Below, in pieces: positions 63,827 through 64,000 of a DNA stretch of 64,000 nucleotides. Origin of the DNA: Bacteroidota bacterium (GTDB lineage: Bacteria; Bacteroidota; Bacteroidia; B-17B0; Aurantibacillaceae); assembly GCA_020162035.1 (NCBI GenBank), contig JAIUNM010000010.1:60634-124633 (forward strand). The letters are read 5' to 3'. The stretch's first letter is position 1. Each line of letters opens with the position of its first letter. Both the position numbers and the translations under genes were made by a program. The notes under the pieces were generated by a model. The model did not search any database. It was given only the letters and a program-made list of their open reading frames with translations, and had not been told where the DNA came from.

Positions 63827-64000
63827 ATTAACTCAAAAAAATATATTTTTAAAATCATCTAAATTTTTTTGATTAGACACAAATATTAGTTACATATTTT
63901 AACGTTTCTCAGCTATACGCAGGCAGGGATTTTAACCACTGAGCTTCCTACGAAGAACTGAACTTGAAATTTACAACTTGCCTGTCCTACGAAGCACGAA
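63827..64000. other. Intergenic tail with unrecognised repeats
   Basis: From about 63895 the composition becomes GC-richer. A 10-base direct repeat TCCTACGAAG occurs at 63946-63955 and 63985-63994, with a short CTCAG/CTGAG inverted pair (63908-63912, 63939-63943). It looks like an intergenic repeat element cut by the window end; no gene is visible. Confidence 0.5.

Noticed and set aside
63915..63950. On the minus strand AGCTCAGTGGTTA and AATCCC resemble parts of tRNA D and T arms.
   Set aside because: No acceptor or anticodon stem can be built; the pieces are adjacent, so this is chance or a decayed fragment.

Overview
The window is a low-GC, gene-dense stretch of a Bacteroidota chromosome, probably an uncultured Flavobacteriales-like or related lineage. 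The evidence is: six secreted proteins with C-terminal type IX secretion (T9SS) sorting domains (PNP..G.Y motifs), PD40/OmpA and SPOR envelope proteins, TAnnTTTG promoter boxes with no clear Shine-Dalgarno sequences, and a hpt-adk-obg gene run. No rRNA, tRNA or CRISPR array was found. A precise genus cannot be named from the sequence alone.

Layout. 1-8.3 kb (minus): obg (cut by the window edge), adk with a long lysine-rich tail, hpt, a secreted M43 protease, a TPR-SpoIIE phosphatase and a P5C dehydrogenase. 8.4-11.6 kb: an MMPL/RND exporter overlapping an MnmD-like methyltransferase whose catalytic motif is altered, then a small unknown gene. 11.6-16.5 kb (minus): CPBP protease, M61 peptidase and a PorE-like TPR-PD40-OmpA protein, probably one operon. 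16.5-19 kb: di-haem peroxidase, VOC protein, TPM protein. 19-28.8 kb (all minus): an accessory block (MepB, DUF4180, a siderophore-interacting flavoprotein, a secreted hydrolase, GNAT, an SDR/reductase/AKR module with two AraC regulators, DUF3800). The DUF3800 gene has the borders of an integron-type gene cassette with one attC-like palindrome.

29-37.3 kb: two tandem tail-less SSBs, htpG, a T9SS protein, a beta-helix lipoprotein, a dicarboxylate symporter and sdaA. 37.4-42.3 kb: a 4.9-kb segment flanked by a 46-bp direct repeat of the 3' end of apaG. It carries a 1116-aa tail-fibre/T9SS protein, another T9SS protein and an XRE regulator, and looks like an island integrated into apaG. 42.3-49 kb: apaG, a small membrane protein, and an envelope operon (lipoprotein, beta-barrel, T9SS beta-propeller, GT39).

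49-53 kb: a TPR-PD40-SPOR protein runs into uridine phosphorylase, pyrF and a DUF3467 gene, so pyrimidine salvage and synthesis share an operon with an envelope protein. 53-64 kb: LD-carboxypeptidase, a propeller-SpoIIE sensor phosphatase, secA, an S41 protease and a saccharopine-dehydrogenase-like enzyme. The last 100 bases hold unrecognised GC-richer repeats. The most noteworthy signals are the DUF3800 cassette with its conserved leader, the apaG-flanked island, the histone-like tail on adenylate kinase, and two enzymes with replaced catalytic residues (MnmD-like and SDR).
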